Positions 44,885-53,947 of a stretch of 64,000 bases of DNA are shown here, one piece after another. The position numbers were made by a program, and so were the translations under genes. Source of the stretch: CBDIDH01 sp965277595 (GTDB taxonomy: Bacteria > Planctomycetota > Planctomycetia > Isosphaerales > Isosphaeraceae); NCBI GenBank assembly GCA_965277595.1, contig CBDIDH010000001.1:310001-374000 (forward strand), read 5' to 3'. Below the pieces are notes generated by a model, which was not told where the DNA came from, did not search any database, and saw nothing but the letters and a program-made list of their open reading frames with translations. Positions within the stretch are counted from its first letter, which is position 1, and every line of letters begins with the position of its first letter.

Positions 44885-44912
44885 TTGATCTCGGTCATCG
44901 GTCCTGGGTCCT
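44885..44912. repeat. Short heptad cluster
   Basis: Units GGTCATC, GGTCCTG and GGTCCTC lie upstream of the kinase start. They keep the frame open and explain why that gene's reading frame extends to 44998. Confidence 0.7.
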
Positions 44913-45142
44913 CGTTTTGCCAGATCCGTCTCGACGGCCTTAACCTCATCGGCCCGAAATTTCTCGATCGAGACGAGTAGCCCCTTCAGGTCGGCCACGC
45001 GTTTGTTAAACTAAGGGTCCGGATTCCCCCTCGCGGGCCGGGACGTCAACGGGACGGAGCCCGACCGCCCTTCGCGGGTTGAGGCGTCCAACGGATCAAC
45101 CCGCCTATCTTTCCCGCCTTCCCGACCCGCGGAGCGCAGACC

Positions 45143-46531
45143 ATGACCGAACCGAAACCCACGTCCTCGAACGCCCCGTCCTCGCGACGAGATTTCCTCA
45201 AGACGACCGGCCAGGTGGCCGCGGTCTCGGCCCTGGCGGGAGTCGCCGTTCCGGCGGTTCACGCGGGCGAAAACAACACGATTCAGGTCGCTCTCGTCGG
45301 TTGTGGCGGTCGGGGCACGGGCGCCGCGACGAACGCGCTGGGAACGAAGAACCAGGGGCCGATCAAACTCGTCGCCATGGCCGACGTCTTCGAGGACAGG
45401 CTCTCCAAGAGCGTTGACGCGCTCAAAGAGCAGGCGGCCGACCAGTTTGACGTGCCCAACGATCGCAAGTTCATTGGCTTTGACGCCTACAAGAAAGCGA
45501 TGGACTGCCTGAAGGAAGGCGACGTCGTGATTCTCGCCACGCCGCCCGCCTTTCGTTGGGTTCAATTTACCTATGCGATCGAAAAGGGCCTCAACGTCTT
45601 CATGGAGAAGCCGGTCACGGTCGACGGCCCGACCACGCGGAGGATGCTCAAGCTCGGCGAGGAGGCGGCGAAGAAATCGCTGAAAGTCGGCGTCGGCCTG
45701 ATGTGCCGCCACTGCGAGGCGCGCGAGGAACTCTACCGACGGATCAAGGACGGCCAGATCGGCGACGTCGTGATGCTTCGCGCCTATCGCCAGACCGGCC
45801 CCGTCGGCACGGCGCTGACGGAGCCGAGGCCGAACGACGCCAACGAGCTGATGTACCAGATCCAGAAGTTCCACGGCTTCCTCTGGGCCAGCGGCGGCTG
45901 TTACAGCGACTTTCTGATCCACAACATTGACGAATGCTGCTGGATGAAGGATTCCTGGCCGGTCAAGGCCCAGGGCACCGGCGCCCGGACGTATCGAGGC
46001 GACTGCATCGACCAGAACTTCGACACGTACTCCGTTGAGTACACCTTCGGCGACGGCGCCAAGATGTTCCTGGAAGGCCGGAATATCCCCGGTTGCCACC
46101 AGGAATTCGCCAGCTACGTTCACGGCACGAAGGGCAGCGCGATCATTTCCTCAAGCTCGCACACTCCGGCGAAGTGCCGGATTTACAAGGGGCAGGACTT
46201 CACCAAGCGCGACCTCGTCTGGTCCTTCCCGCAGCCCGAGCAGAACCCCTACCAGCTCGAATGGGACCACCTCGTCAACGCGATCCGCAAGGACAAGATT
46301 TATAACGAGGTCCGCCGAGGCGCCGAGGCCAGCCTCGTGACCTCAATGGGCCGGATGGCCGCGCACACCGGTCAGGTCATCACCTTCGACGAGATGCTCA
46401 ACTGCCCCCACGAGTTCGCCCCCGAGGTCGACAAGCTCGTCATCAACGGACCCGCGCCCATCATCGCCGACGCGTCGACCGGCCACTATCCCGTTCCTCA
46501 GCCCGGGATTCTCCGCGACCGTGAGTATTGA
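45143..46531 (+). CDS. Gfo/Idh/MocA family oxidoreductase with Tat signal
   Basis: 462 residues. A twin-arginine signal SSRRDFLKTTGQVAAVSALAGVA (about 13-36) shows export to the periplasm with bound cofactor. The Rossmann domain (QVALVGCGGRGTGAATNAL, about 50-170) has the GxGxxG-like motif. The family's catalytic Lys lies in MEKPVTVDG and the later His in SDFLIHNIDECCW. The second domain contains the KEGDVVILATPPAFRW-type region and the sheet through to the end. Such exported NAD(P)-dependent sugar oxidoreductases are extremely numerous in planctomycetes. The substrate is unknown. Confidence 0.93.
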   Translation: MTEPKPTSSNAPSSRRDFLKTTGQVAAVSALAGVAVPAVHAGENNTIQVALVGCGGRGTGAATNALGTKNQGPIKLVAMADVFEDRLSKSVDALKEQAADQFDVPNDRKFIGFDAYKKAMDCLKEGDVVILATPPAFRWVQFTYAIEKGLNVFMEKPVTVDGPTTRRMLKLGEEAAKKSLKVGVGLMCRHCEAREELYRRIKDGQIGDVVMLRAYRQTGPVGTALTEPRPNDANELMYQIQKFHGFLWASGGCYSDFLIHNIDECCWMKDSWPVKAQGTGARTYRGDCIDQNFDTYSVEYTFGDGAKMFLEGRNIPGCHQEFASYVHGTKGSAIISSSSHTPAKCRIYKGQDFTKRDLVWSFPQPEQNPYQLEWDHLVNAIRKDKIYNEVRRGAEASLVTSMGRMAAHTGQVITFDEMLNCPHEFAPEVDKLVINGPAPIIADASTGHYPVPQPGILRDREY

Positions 46532-46556
46532 GAAACGGTTCGAGAAGTTAAGCAAC

Positions 46557-46600
46557 GAGAAGGGTCCGGCGCGTCAAGGCGTCGGGCCCTTCTCATTTCG
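46557..46600 (+). terminator. Hairpin terminator after the oxidoreductase gene
   Basis: GAGAAGGGTCCGGCGC pairs with GCGTCGGGCCCTTCTC with only two mismatches around a 6-nt loop, followed by ATTTCG. It lies 26 bp past the stop. Confidence 0.8.
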
Positions 46601-46807
46601 AACCGAGAGTTCTGGGCGTGCCAGCAGGGGAAAAGAAATTGGCGCGACCCCGGCCGTCATGGCCGTGCCGCGCCCGCGTCGATCGACTTGGCCTTCTCGG
46701 CCATCGGCCCCAGCGATCCTTGCTCGGGCCAACACTTGTGAAGATCGACGCTCTTGAGCAGCTTGTCAAAGCACACTCCGTGCCGACCCGGCCCGGCCCG
46801 GTTCCGG

Positions 46808-47032
46808 TCAGCCGACTTCGATCCGGTTCGCCAGTGTCGGTCGGTCGCCTGGCAGGTCAAGAGCGGCCTCTTGCGCGAGCTGCTTGGCGTACTGCGTCCG
46901 GGAACGCCCCGTGAGAATGACCCGGCTCCCCTCGCAGAAAACATCCAGGTCGCGAATCCGCCCGCGTGCGAGCCGCTCAACGCGCGACCGGATCAAATGC
47001 GCCCGCCCATCATCTTGATTCTGAACCGACAT
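46808..47032 (-). CDS. Small BON-domain-like protein
   Basis: 74 residues from the ATG at 47032, preceded by GGAGGAATCGTCGA. RVERLARGRIRDLDVFCEGSRVILTGRSRTQYAKQLAQEAALDLPGDRPTLANRIEV follows the BON pattern (helix, then VILTGR strand, then helix, and a final V). It has no signal peptide, unlike the larger BON protein at 36237, so a cytosolic or membrane-associated role is likely. It lies on the strand opposite to the oxidoreductase gene, downstream of its terminator. Confidence 0.75.
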   Translation of the reverse strand: MSVQNQDDGRAHLIRSRVERLARGRIRDLDVFCEGSRVILTGRSRTQYAKQLAQEAALDLPGDRPTLANRIEVG

Positions 47033-47256
47033 TCGACGATTCCTCCGTCGGTGTTGCATCCCGACCTGGTAAGTCAGGCTCTCATTTCCTCCCCGTTGAA
47101 CCCCGAATGGGAAGATGCTCGACCGCCTTGAAACCAAGGGAGTCGATGGATCGAAAGCCTTGATGTTCGAGTCCAATCATGGGGGGTCAATGCAGGGAGG
47201 TAACTGTCAAATGCCAGCAAAGTTGATGCCGAGGAAGAATCGGAACCGCTCACGGC

Positions 47257-47850
47257 TCAAAGCCTTGAGGTCAGGCCGGTCTTGATCGCGACGCCCAGAT
47301 TGTTCGGGCCGAGAAAGGTGCCCCAGGCCGCCCGCGAGAACGCAACGCCGCCGAAAACATGCGAAGGCTGGCCATTCACCTGACATCCCAATCCCACACC
47401 CGGAATATGGGTCAACCAGACTTGATCGCCCTTCTTCAACGGATGAACCAGGAAATAGCGTTCCAGCTCCGCCAGTTCAGCCGCGAAGGCGGGGGCCGGG
47501 TGACTCATCCCGATCGACGCACGAAACGCCTTCGTCAGCGTGGGACCATCCACGTCGCGGTCAAAGATCATTCGGAGTTGCTTCGCCGCGTCAATTCCCG
47601 CCAGGGTCTCGGCGTCCTTGACCTTCGACCCCTCGCGCAGGTAGCTCGCCACGGTGTAAACGGTCACTCCGAACTTCTTGCGGACGGCCGTTCCGGTGAG
47701 CACCAGGCGAGTCGGCCGTCCACCAACCTGCTCCGCCACGGTCGCCGCGAATCGCGGATCGCCCGAAGTCGGGCCATTGGCCAGACCATTCCGCGTCCCC
47801 TGAACAGACAGCCCAATCAAGACCGCCGCCATAACCCGATGCCTTCGCAT
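47257..47850 (-). CDS. Exported chalcone-isomerase-like protein
   Basis: 197 residues from the ATG at 47850 (AGGGAGGGAAGGCC upstream). It has a signal peptide (about 1-25) and a chalcone-isomerase-like fold: VLTGTAVRKKFGVTVYTVASYLREG, then LRMIFDRDVDGPTLTKAFRASI and GDQVWLTHIPGVGLGCQVNG. In bacteria the family has no known enzymatic role, and some members bind fatty acids. It probably acts in the periplasm. There is no operon partner. Confidence 0.85.
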   Translation of the reverse strand: MRRHRVMAAVLIGLSVQGTRNGLANGPTSGDPRFAATVAEQVGGRPTRLVLTGTAVRKKFGVTVYTVASYLREGSKVKDAETLAGIDAAKQLRMIFDRDVDGPTLTKAFRASIGMSHPAPAFAAELAELERYFLVHPLKKGDQVWLTHIPGVGLGCQVNGQPSHVFGGVAFSRAAWGTFLGPNNLGVAIKTGLTSRL

Positions 47851-48355
47851 GGCCTTCCCTCCCTGGCAGGAACATGGAATACGCGACCGCAACCAGAAAC
47901 AGCCTGGACTATCGGTCTTCTCCATGTCCCGCGATCACCCGGCGCGCGGCAAGCTCGTTTCGAGCGTGTTGATTCTACAAATAAGGACAGATCGACCTTC
48001 GCTGCTTGCATGACAGTGGGCGATCAGGAACGCTCCGAGGTCGTCGCTTCATGGATATTAAAATCCAGGTTCTCGACGACCCACGAAGCGCCGATTGCAA
48101 CGATTGCGTCAAAGACGTTTACCAGAAAGTCCGCAAGGCCGACACGATCGGATCGCGCCTTTCGCGTCAACCCGCGAACCGCGTTGACCGCGCAGCGTCT
48201 TCCAGAACGGCTAGACCGATTCCTCGATCGATGCGCCTCGGGAAGATCGCCACGTCTGGCACGTTGCCTGCAACGGCGGGCCAGACATCGCGGTGAGTTC
48301 TCATCGAACTCGACAGACAAATCTTCAAACGAACGAATAAACGAAAGGGAAGGCC
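47851..48355. other. 505-bp gap
   Basis: I find no supported gene. An open frame on the plus strand (48051-48296) starting MDIKIQVLDDPRS has no ribosome-binding site or family resemblance. A long minus-strand frame that crosses it is Arg-rich and looks like a shadow. It should hold the promoters of the flanking divergent genes. Confidence 0.5.
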
Positions 48356-48730
48356 ATGCTTTACGCCGTCGCCAACGCGGAATGGTCCCCCGGACGACCG
48401 TTGACCGCCGATTCGGGTCTCGACACTCTCTATCGATATCGAGCCGAGGCCCTGCTTCATGCCGAGGGGCGACCGACCCTGGCCGTTGCGCTCCGTTATG
48501 ATGCCGCCCGGGGCGTGGTTGTTCCTCAAGGTCAGGCCGCCCGCGATCGCGTCGGCCTCTGGGCGGCTCCCGCGGCCGAACGTCCTCAAGGGGGCCTGAC
48601 CGTTCAGGCCACGATCCCCGGCGCACTCGTTCGCGCGGTCGGCCCGGCGGAAGTTCATGCGCATCCGGGTGTTGCGAACGCTCTGCGACGACCGCATTTC
48701 CTCTGGGGCCGTTCCTCGATCCATCGCTGA
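48356..48730 (+). CDS. Hypothetical protein
   Basis: 124 residues from the ATG at 48356 with a strong AAGGGAAGG site. I do not recognise a family. The sequence is Ala/Arg-rich and soluble (YAVANAEWSPGRPLTADSGLDTLYRYRAEALLHAEGRPTLAVALRYD...). The longer frame on the opposite strand has poorer features, so I trust this one more. It ends 22 bp from the convergent membrane protein gene. Confidence 0.55.
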   Translation: MLYAVANAEWSPGRPLTADSGLDTLYRYRAEALLHAEGRPTLAVALRYDAARGVVVPQGQAARDRVGLWAAPAAERPQGGLTVQATIPGALVRAVGPAEVHAHPGVANALRRPHFLWGRSSIHR

Positions 48731-48751
48731 AACGGCCTCGGCAGTCTCCCC

Positions 48752-49561
48752 TCAATACCCACTTTCCACGGCTCTCGCGACCGCCAGGCCGACGGCGATT
48801 CCCACGGGAATCATTACGGCCAGGGCCCCGACCATCGCCCCTTTCCAGCGTTCGAGCTGACGCGCCGGCCCAACCTGCGTCATCCATGCTCCAGCCGGCG
48901 CAAGGGCCAGTAACACGCCTCCGGAAACCGGCACGTCCGCGTAAACATATCCTTCAATCACGAGCGCGGCCAGCAGACCGATGGCGACCGGCGCAAACCC
49001 TTCAGGCTCTCGCCCGCGGCTCGCGATCCATTCACCCGCGAGCGCCGACGCGAGCGCAATCCCCAGACATCCCAGCATAAGACTTCCCGAAAGGAGCAAC
49101 ACCACGCCCGCGCCCAGCGCCGTGATCATCACCGCCAGAATTCCCTTCAACTCTCCAGGCCTGGCTGTGAGCGCCTCGATGTTGATCCCACTGGTCAGGG
49201 CCAGGGCGACCGTCCCCGCGAGCCAGATCCATGTTGATCCGTCGAGGCTTCCGGCGGTGATCACCGGACCGAGCATCAGTCCCAAGGTGAAGGCGAGAAG
49301 GACCGCGCGGCCGATCGCTCGACCGAAGGCGCCGGGTTTCCTCAAGGCTTCAAAGACCACGATGGCCAGCCCCGCGAGTGCGACATACGGGATTCGGTCG
49401 GTCACATCGGCGGGGGGAATCGTCGGCCTCGCGATGGCCAGGTGACCCGCGAGATATCCCAGGCCGACCGCCAAGGCCGCCCACCCGCGTTTGCCGAAGG
49501 TTCCGATCAAGGCGGCCACGACCGCCGGCACAACCACCGCCAGGCCAACCTTCCACATCAT
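48752..49561 (-). CDS. Hypothetical multi-pass membrane protein
   Basis: 269 residues from the ATG pair at 49561/49558, after GGGAGGT. About eight hydrophobic helices make it integral to the inner membrane. Short charged loops and many Gly/Ala (GLGYLAGHLAIARP, ITAGSLDGSTWIWLAGTVALAL, LLLSGSLMLGCLGIALASALAGEW) suggest tight packing. I do not recognise a transporter family. A terminator hairpin at 49583 separates it from the yceI gene upstream. Confidence 0.75.
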   Translation of the reverse strand: MMWKVGLAVVVPAVVAALIGTFGKRGWAALAVGLGYLAGHLAIARPTIPPADVTDRIPYVALAGLAIVVFEALRKPGAFGRAIGRAVLLAFTLGLMLGPVITAGSLDGSTWIWLAGTVALALTSGINIEALTARPGELKGILAVMITALGAGVVLLLSGSLMLGCLGIALASALAGEWIASRGREPEGFAPVAIGLLAALVIEGYVYADVPVSGGVLLALAPAGAWMTQVGPARQLERWKGAMVGALAVMIPVGIAVGLAVARAVESGY

Positions 49562-49582
49562 GCGAGACCTCCCTTTCTCGTT

Positions 49583-49646
49583 TAAAAAAACGCGGGCCGA
49601 CGACCGACGCGAAGGGAATCGCCCCGATCCTCGGCCCGTTTTTTTC
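49583..49646. terminator. Bidirectional terminator between yceI and the membrane protein gene
   Basis: CGGGCCGA and TCGGCCCG are paired across about 25 nt, with AAAAAAA on one side and TTTTTTT on the other. It can end transcription on either strand and most likely ends the minus-strand yceI transcript. Confidence 0.8.
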
Positions 49647-49670
49647 CTCGGCTCTCGTCTCTTCGGCGAA

Positions 49671-50267
49671 TTACTGCTTGATTCCCTCGACGCTGACGAT
49701 GACCCAGACCTCGTCACCGATCGCGGCGGCCATCTTGGTGATCCCGAAATCCTTCTGGCTGAGCAGGAAGTTGGCTTCGATTCCGGCGATCGGCTTCCCC
49801 TTCATGTCCTTGCCCGTGCCGACCGGACTGACCTGGGCGGTGACTGATTTGGTGACGCCGTGAAAGGTCAGGTCGCCGGTGACCTGGTAGGCGTTGCCCG
49901 TCTTGGCCTTGGCGACGCTCTTGCTCGTGAAGCTGATCGTCGGGAACTGGACGGCGTTGAAGAAGTCGGGGCCTTTCAAATGGGTGTCGCGGAGCTTGTT
50001 GTTGGTGTCAATGCTGTTGGTCTTCACCTGAAAATCGAGCTTCATCCGCGACGGGTCGGCCGAATCGAGCGCAAAGGAGCCCGAAATGTCGTCAAACCGG
50101 CCCCAGGAATAGCTCGCGTTCATGTGCTTGACACGATAAACGACCGACGAATGGACCGGGTCGGCCTTGTACGACTCCTGCGCCTGGGCCGAGGTCGCGG
50201 CCGAGATCGTCAGGCCGAGCAATCCGAGCGTCGAAAGTGCGAACGATCGTGCGTGAGTCATCAGCAT
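49671..50267 (-). CDS. YceI-family periplasmic protein
   Basis: 198 residues from the ATG at 50267, where AGGAG lies 8 bp upstream. A signal peptide (about 1-30, ending AQAQ) precedes a lipocalin-like YceI domain: YKADPVHSSVVYRVKHMNASYSWGRFDDISGSF, the DTNNKLRDTHLKGPDFFNAVQFPTISF segment and the late TGDLTFHGVTKSVT. The fold binds isoprenoid or other amphipathic ligands. It is the second gene of a two-gene operon behind a MarR-type regulator, so its expression is probably controlled by that regulator. Confidence 0.95.
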   Translation of the reverse strand: MLMTHARSFALSTLGLLGLTISAATSAQAQESYKADPVHSSVVYRVKHMNASYSWGRFDDISGSFALDSADPSRMKLDFQVKTNSIDTNNKLRDTHLKGPDFFNAVQFPTISFTSKSVAKAKTGNAYQVTGDLTFHGVTKSVTAQVSPVGTGKDMKGKPIAGIEANFLLSQKDFGITKMAAAIGDEVWVIVSVEGIKQ

Positions 50268-50329
50268 GCCTGGCACTCCTTTTTTTCAAAGACTCTTGAT
50301 CTTGAGACGTTTCCGAACCTCAACGATTC

Positions 50330-50803
50330 TCAGGTTTTGCCCGGTTCTCTCGCCTTGACGAGAAGGCGGTTGAGTTCCGCCAGCTCCTCGCGGGTCAGGT
50401 GGGCGAGCTGCGCCTTGTGCAACTGAGAGACAGGCTCATCCAGCCCGCTAAGAAGCCGAAGGCCCCCCTCGGTGATCTTCGTGAGGACCAGTCTGCGGTC
50501 CTCGGGCGTTCGCGAGCGTTCGACCAGTCCCGCCTCTTCGAGGCGATCGACCAGCCGGGTGATGTCGGGAAGCTGCGTGATCATCCGCCCGGCAATCTCC
50601 TGACAGGGCAGCGCCTCGGCCGCCCCTCGAAGAATGCGCAAAACGTTGTATTGCGCCCCGGTGATCCCGTGCGTCTTGAAGAGCCTGGCGAATTCGGAAA
50701 AATGCCGGTCGCTCGTTCTCGCCAGATTCAGCGCGACTTCCTGCTCGGCCGAATCAAAGGGACCACGCTTCTTGATCTCATCCCCCAGGCTCCCTTCCGC
50801 CAC
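50330..50803 (-). CDS. MarR-family transcriptional regulator
   Basis: 157 residues from a GTG at 50803, chosen because GGAGG lies 7 bp upstream. It is a MarR winged-helix protein: dimerisation helices at both ends and the DNA-binding core THGITGAQYNVLRILRGAAEALPCQEIAGRMITQLPDITRLVDRLEEAGLVERSRTPEDRRLVLTKIT (about 45-110), with the DRR wing. It lies 62 bp upstream of yceI on the same strand. This pairing is typical: the regulator probably represses its own operon and yceI until a small molecule binds. Its inducer is unknown. Confidence 0.93.
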   Translation of the reverse strand: MAEGSLGDEIKKRGPFDSAEQEVALNLARTSDRHFSEFARLFKTHGITGAQYNVLRILRGAAEALPCQEIAGRMITQLPDITRLVDRLEEAGLVERSRTPEDRRLVLTKITEGGLRLLSGLDEPVSQLHKAQLAHLTREELAELNRLLVKAREPGKT

Positions 50804-50842
50804 AATTCCGCCTCCGCACCTGTTGTTTCCGCTTGTTGGCAC

Positions 50843-50871
50843 AGTATTCGTTGAAACAGGATTCCAGTCAA
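50843..50871 (-). promoter_or_regulatory. Sigma70-like promoter of the marR-yceI operon
   Basis: TTGACT (50871-50866) and AATACT (50848-50843) are separated by 17 bp, close to the housekeeping consensus, and place the start site about 34 nt before the marR start codon. Confidence 0.6.
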
Positions 50872-50917
50872 GACGTGTTTTGCGAGCATGCGGTTGGAAC
50901 AGTAGGATGCATGATGA

Positions 50918-52402
50918 TTACCTCGTTTGAAGGGTGTTGAGAGATCGTCGAGTCGCGCGGGTCGAGCCAACTGCCGCGGAGGCTTCGAGGTTGGGGGGTG
51001 TCGGTTCGAAACGTCGGGCGCGGCGAAGGCGGAGGATTTCCTCGGCGGCGCGGACGCGGGTCGTGACACCGGGCTGGGGAAAGAGGCCGCCGCCGAGGAT
51101 CAGGGCCGAGAGCGTCAGGACCGCCAGGCGCTCACGCGGGGCAATCCGGGTCAAAACGGTCGAGGCGTGACGGGTTCCGGTGAAGAGGAGAAAATACGCT
51201 CGCAGAACGGCGATTCCATTAAAGGCCGAGGCCGCCAGAACGCCGACCCCGACGTACAGGTTGGCCTCCACGGCGCTATCGACGAGCAATTCCATCGAGA
51301 TAAACCCGATCGTGCCGGGAAAGCCAACGCTTGCCAGGCCCGTGAGCAGGAAGAAGACGGCGAGCGAAGGCGTATGTTCATACAGGCCCCGGTAATCGGT
51401 GAGCGAGAGCCGGCCGAACCGCGCTTCAAGGGCACGAAGCGTCAGTCCAAACCCGCCGACCGAGAGCATGGCCGAGAACCAGAGGCAGAGCGAGGCACAG
51501 AGCGAAAGCTCGGTGTGCAGTTCCAGGCCGACGAGCACGAGCGAGGAGTTGCTCAAGAAGAGGTACGCGAAGAACCGCCGAGCATCGCGCTGAACGGTGG
51601 CCATTCCCGCCGCATAAACCGCCGTGAAGAGTGAGAGGAGGCCGATGAATTGCAAGACCCAGTCGGGGGCGACGGGCAGGACGAGCCGGACGGCCGCGTA
51701 AACGCCGCTCAAGGGGGCCACGAAGAGCATGGCGATGCCGATCGAGGAGTGCTCAAACCAGTCGGTCAACCAGCAGTGCGCGGGGACCGTTCCGCATCGC
51801 AAGAGGATCGCGACGGCAAGCGGTAGCGTCGCCCAACCGGGCGGCGGGGCTCCTGGTGTCGAGGCCAATACGACAGTCGCCCAGCCCCCGACCAGAAGCA
51901 CGACGAAGAGGCCCATGTGCAGGATATAAAGCCGGGTCGGTCGTCCCCGATTCCTCAGTTCAAAATATGGCGGCAGGGTTGAGATCGACATCAGGGCAAC
52001 CAGGACGATCGGGTCGCGCGTGCTGAAGATTGTCAGTCGGATCACCTCGGAAGCCAGCGACCACGAGACCGAGAAGCGTCGGATGTGCGTTCGGGAGGTC
52101 GCCGCGGCGGTCAGAAGGTGGAGCAGCGCGATGACTGGAACCAGCGGCGCGCTCAGATCGTCGAGAGCCAGCAAGGGCCGGCCGAAAAGCCAGGGCTGAA
52201 CGCCATGCCGGCTCGTCAATTCCTCGGGAACGCCCAGGTAAAAGGCCAGCCAGGCCAGGAAGGTGCAGGCGAAGGTGATTCCGGTGAAGACCAGGCCCCA
52301 GCGATAGGCCCGGTCCGAGTCGCGGAACCGGCTGACGACCGGGGCGCCGATGAACACCACGCCGATCGCCAGTTCAAGCCAGGGCAGTTGAAGAAAATTC
52401 AT
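50918..52402 (-). CDS. NuoM-like second membrane subunit of the DAB operon
   Basis: 494 residues with about 14 hydrophobic helices, in the proton-translocating NuoM/MrpD family. It starts at the ATG 52402, which overlaps the stop of the dabB-like gene as ATGA, so the two are translationally coupled. The conserved Glu in the second helix group is present (LASEVIRLTIFS). The position that is normally the conserved Lys (KxPxHxWLPDAH in NuoM) reads RCGTVPAHCWLTDWFEHSSI, so Arg replaces Lys and the acidic/His pattern is changed. It probably extends the DAB complex's ion-coupling path. Confidence 0.85.
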   Translation of the reverse strand: MNFLQLPWLELAIGVVFIGAPVVSRFRDSDRAYRWGLVFTGITFACTFLAWLAFYLGVPEELTSRHGVQPWLFGRPLLALDDLSAPLVPVIALLHLLTAAATSRTHIRRFSVSWSLASEVIRLTIFSTRDPIVLVALMSISTLPPYFELRNRGRPTRLYILHMGLFVVLLVGGWATVVLASTPGAPPPGWATLPLAVAILLRCGTVPAHCWLTDWFEHSSIGIAMLFVAPLSGVYAAVRLVLPVAPDWVLQFIGLLSLFTAVYAAGMATVQRDARRFFAYLFLSNSSLVLVGLELHTELSLCASLCLWFSAMLSVGGFGLTLRALEARFGRLSLTDYRGLYEHTPSLAVFFLLTGLASVGFPGTIGFISMELLVDSAVEANLYVGVGVLAASAFNGIAVLRAYFLLFTGTRHASTVLTRIAPRERLAVLTLSALILGGGLFPQPGVTTRVRAAEEILRLRRARRFEPTPPNLEASAAVGSTRATRRSLNTLQTR

Positions 52403-53805
52403 GAAAGCTCTTCGAATGCCCCGAAGTGTGGATGGGTCCGGCCGGATTCACGCGAGGCGCCGCCCGAGAGCCAGTCGGTCCATCGACGCTCCAGCGCGTC
52501 GCATTGGCGGAAGGTTCGGACAAACGGCCCGACAGCCCATTCCGAAAGCATCGCGTCAAGATACCCACGCTGTAGCGCCAGCCGATAGGCCCACGTCTGA
52601 AAACGCCCCGCCGCCATTTGACCCAGAGGCGCCCCGGCGTTTGGCAACCGCGCGCCGATCGCGTTTTCCAGCACCCGGTAATCTTGCAAGAGCGTCGGCG
52701 CCCGGACGAACTGAAGCGTCCTCAAGCAGGCGTGGCCAAGGATATGCACCAGGGCCACGTACCGGAACCCCAGGCCAATCTCCGCCACGATGATCCCCAC
52801 CTGGGAGAGCGACGCAAACGAAAGTGTTGACTTGATATCTGTCTGCACGCTTCCCACGAGATAGGCGAAGACGGCCGTTGACAGCCCCAGAGCCACGATC
52901 ACCGCGCAGAGCGCCTCGGAACGCTCCAACAGGGGGCTTACGCGGAGCAGCAGGAAGGCCCCGAGGTGGACCGAGAGTGCTCCATAAAAGACCGCGCTTG
53001 AGGGCGTCGGCCCTTCCATCGCCCGGGGCAGCCAGCCTGAGAAAGGGACCAGGGCCGACTTGCCCGCCGCGGCGCCGAGCAAGAGCAAGCCAACCACCAT
53101 CGCCTGCCGCGAGCTGACCGTCGACAGCAAAAACGGCCAGCCCTCGGCGCCACTGCCGAGCAATTTGTCGAAGTCGCCCTCGCCGGTCAGGTGATGCATC
53201 ACGACCGCCGCGAGCAGCAAGGCGGCGTCGGAAACACGATAGACGGTCCAGACCCAGAGCCCGTTCCGCGCCGGGGCCGGTCTTTCCTGGAAAAAGGCCA
53301 CGAGAAGCGCCGAGGAGAGGCCGACGAGTTCCCAGCCCGCGAAAAGCGTTTCAATCGTTCCGGCGAGCGAGGTGACGACCATCCCCAGTACGAAAATGGC
53401 ATAAAGCGTGAAGAAGCGGTTATAACCTCGTTCCCTGTGCATGTATCGGCTGGCAAAGGCTCCGATCGTTCCCGAGAGCACAAATGAGAGGATGACCATC
53501 GGCACCGAGAGCCGGTCAAACACGAATTTCACCGAGAAGTGATAGAGGTGGTGCGGAATCACCACCCAGTCTCCCAGGTCGATCGACAGATGCCGGCCCG
53601 GAATGTTCAAAACCAGCATTCCCGCGAGCACGACGACCGCCGCCACCAGGCCGCCAACGATCGCCGCATAAACGAGTTTCGCCGTCTTGTCCTCGGTCAG
53701 CTTGCGGTCGAGGATCGACGAGATTCCCAGCGTGACCGTGAGCAAGACCGGGCAACCCACGACGACCATACCCAGAAACGTCAAGAAGGGCGGATAATGC
53801 GGCAT
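52399..53805 (-). CDS. dabB: DabB: NuoL-like proton-conducting subunit
   Basis: 468 residues, about 12 membrane helices, of the NuoL/MrpA-type family. Key features are SRYMHRERGYNRFF, the GWELVGLSSALLVAFF channel helix with its Glu and the GKSALVPFSGWLPRAMEGPTPSSA block with the conserved Lys. In DAB systems the DabB subunit couples a cation gradient to DabA-driven hydration of CO2 to bicarbonate. It is shorter than NuoL, lacking the long lateral helix, as usual for DabB. A heptad hairpin lies in the 142-bp gap to dabA, and the gene overlaps the NuoM-like gene downstream. Confidence 0.88.
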   Translation of the reverse strand: MPHYPPFLTFLGMVVVGCPVLLTVTLGISSILDRKLTEDKTAKLVYAAIVGGLVAAVVVLAGMLVLNIPGRHLSIDLGDWVVIPHHLYHFSVKFVFDRLSVPMVILSFVLSGTIGAFASRYMHRERGYNRFFTLYAIFVLGMVVTSLAGTIETLFAGWELVGLSSALLVAFFQERPAPARNGLWVWTVYRVSDAALLLAAVVMHHLTGEGDFDKLLGSGAEGWPFLLSTVSSRQAMVVGLLLLGAAAGKSALVPFSGWLPRAMEGPTPSSAVFYGALSVHLGAFLLLRVSPLLERSEALCAVIVALGLSTAVFAYLVGSVQTDIKSTLSFASLSQVGIIVAEIGLGFRYVALVHILGHACLRTLQFVRAPTLLQDYRVLENAIGARLPNAGAPLGQMAAGRFQTWAYRLALQRGYLDAMLSEWAVGPFVRTFRQCDALERRWTDWLSGGASRESGRTHPHFGAFEELS

Positions 53806-53856
53806 GGCTCCCTGTTTCTGCTACGGTTCTCTTGCGAATGTTGTCTCAGATATGGA

Positions 53857-53915
53857 AAGGACAAAGGGCAGAAATACTAGGCATGTCATGTCCTTTGACC
53901 TCTGTCCTTTGCCAT
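53857..53915. repeat. Heptad inverted repeat between dabA and dabB
   Basis: GAAAGGACAAAGGGCAGAA faces CCTTTGACCTCTGTCCTTTGCCA, so a hairpin can form in the mRNA between the two genes. It could tune the ratio of DabA to DabB. Confidence 0.8.
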
Positions 53916-53947
53916 TTTTACACGTGTTCACAAAAACCGTCTGTCCA

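Noticed and set aside
44750..44998. Upstream start for the PknK-like kinase, adding 83 residues
   Set aside because: That part is encoded by heptad-rich sequence and poor codons; the kinase-type N-terminus with a ribosome-binding site begins at 44749.
48024..48887. A 287-codon minus-strand frame
   Set aside because: It is Arg/Gly-rich with no signals and overlaps two better-supported genes, so it is probably a shadow.
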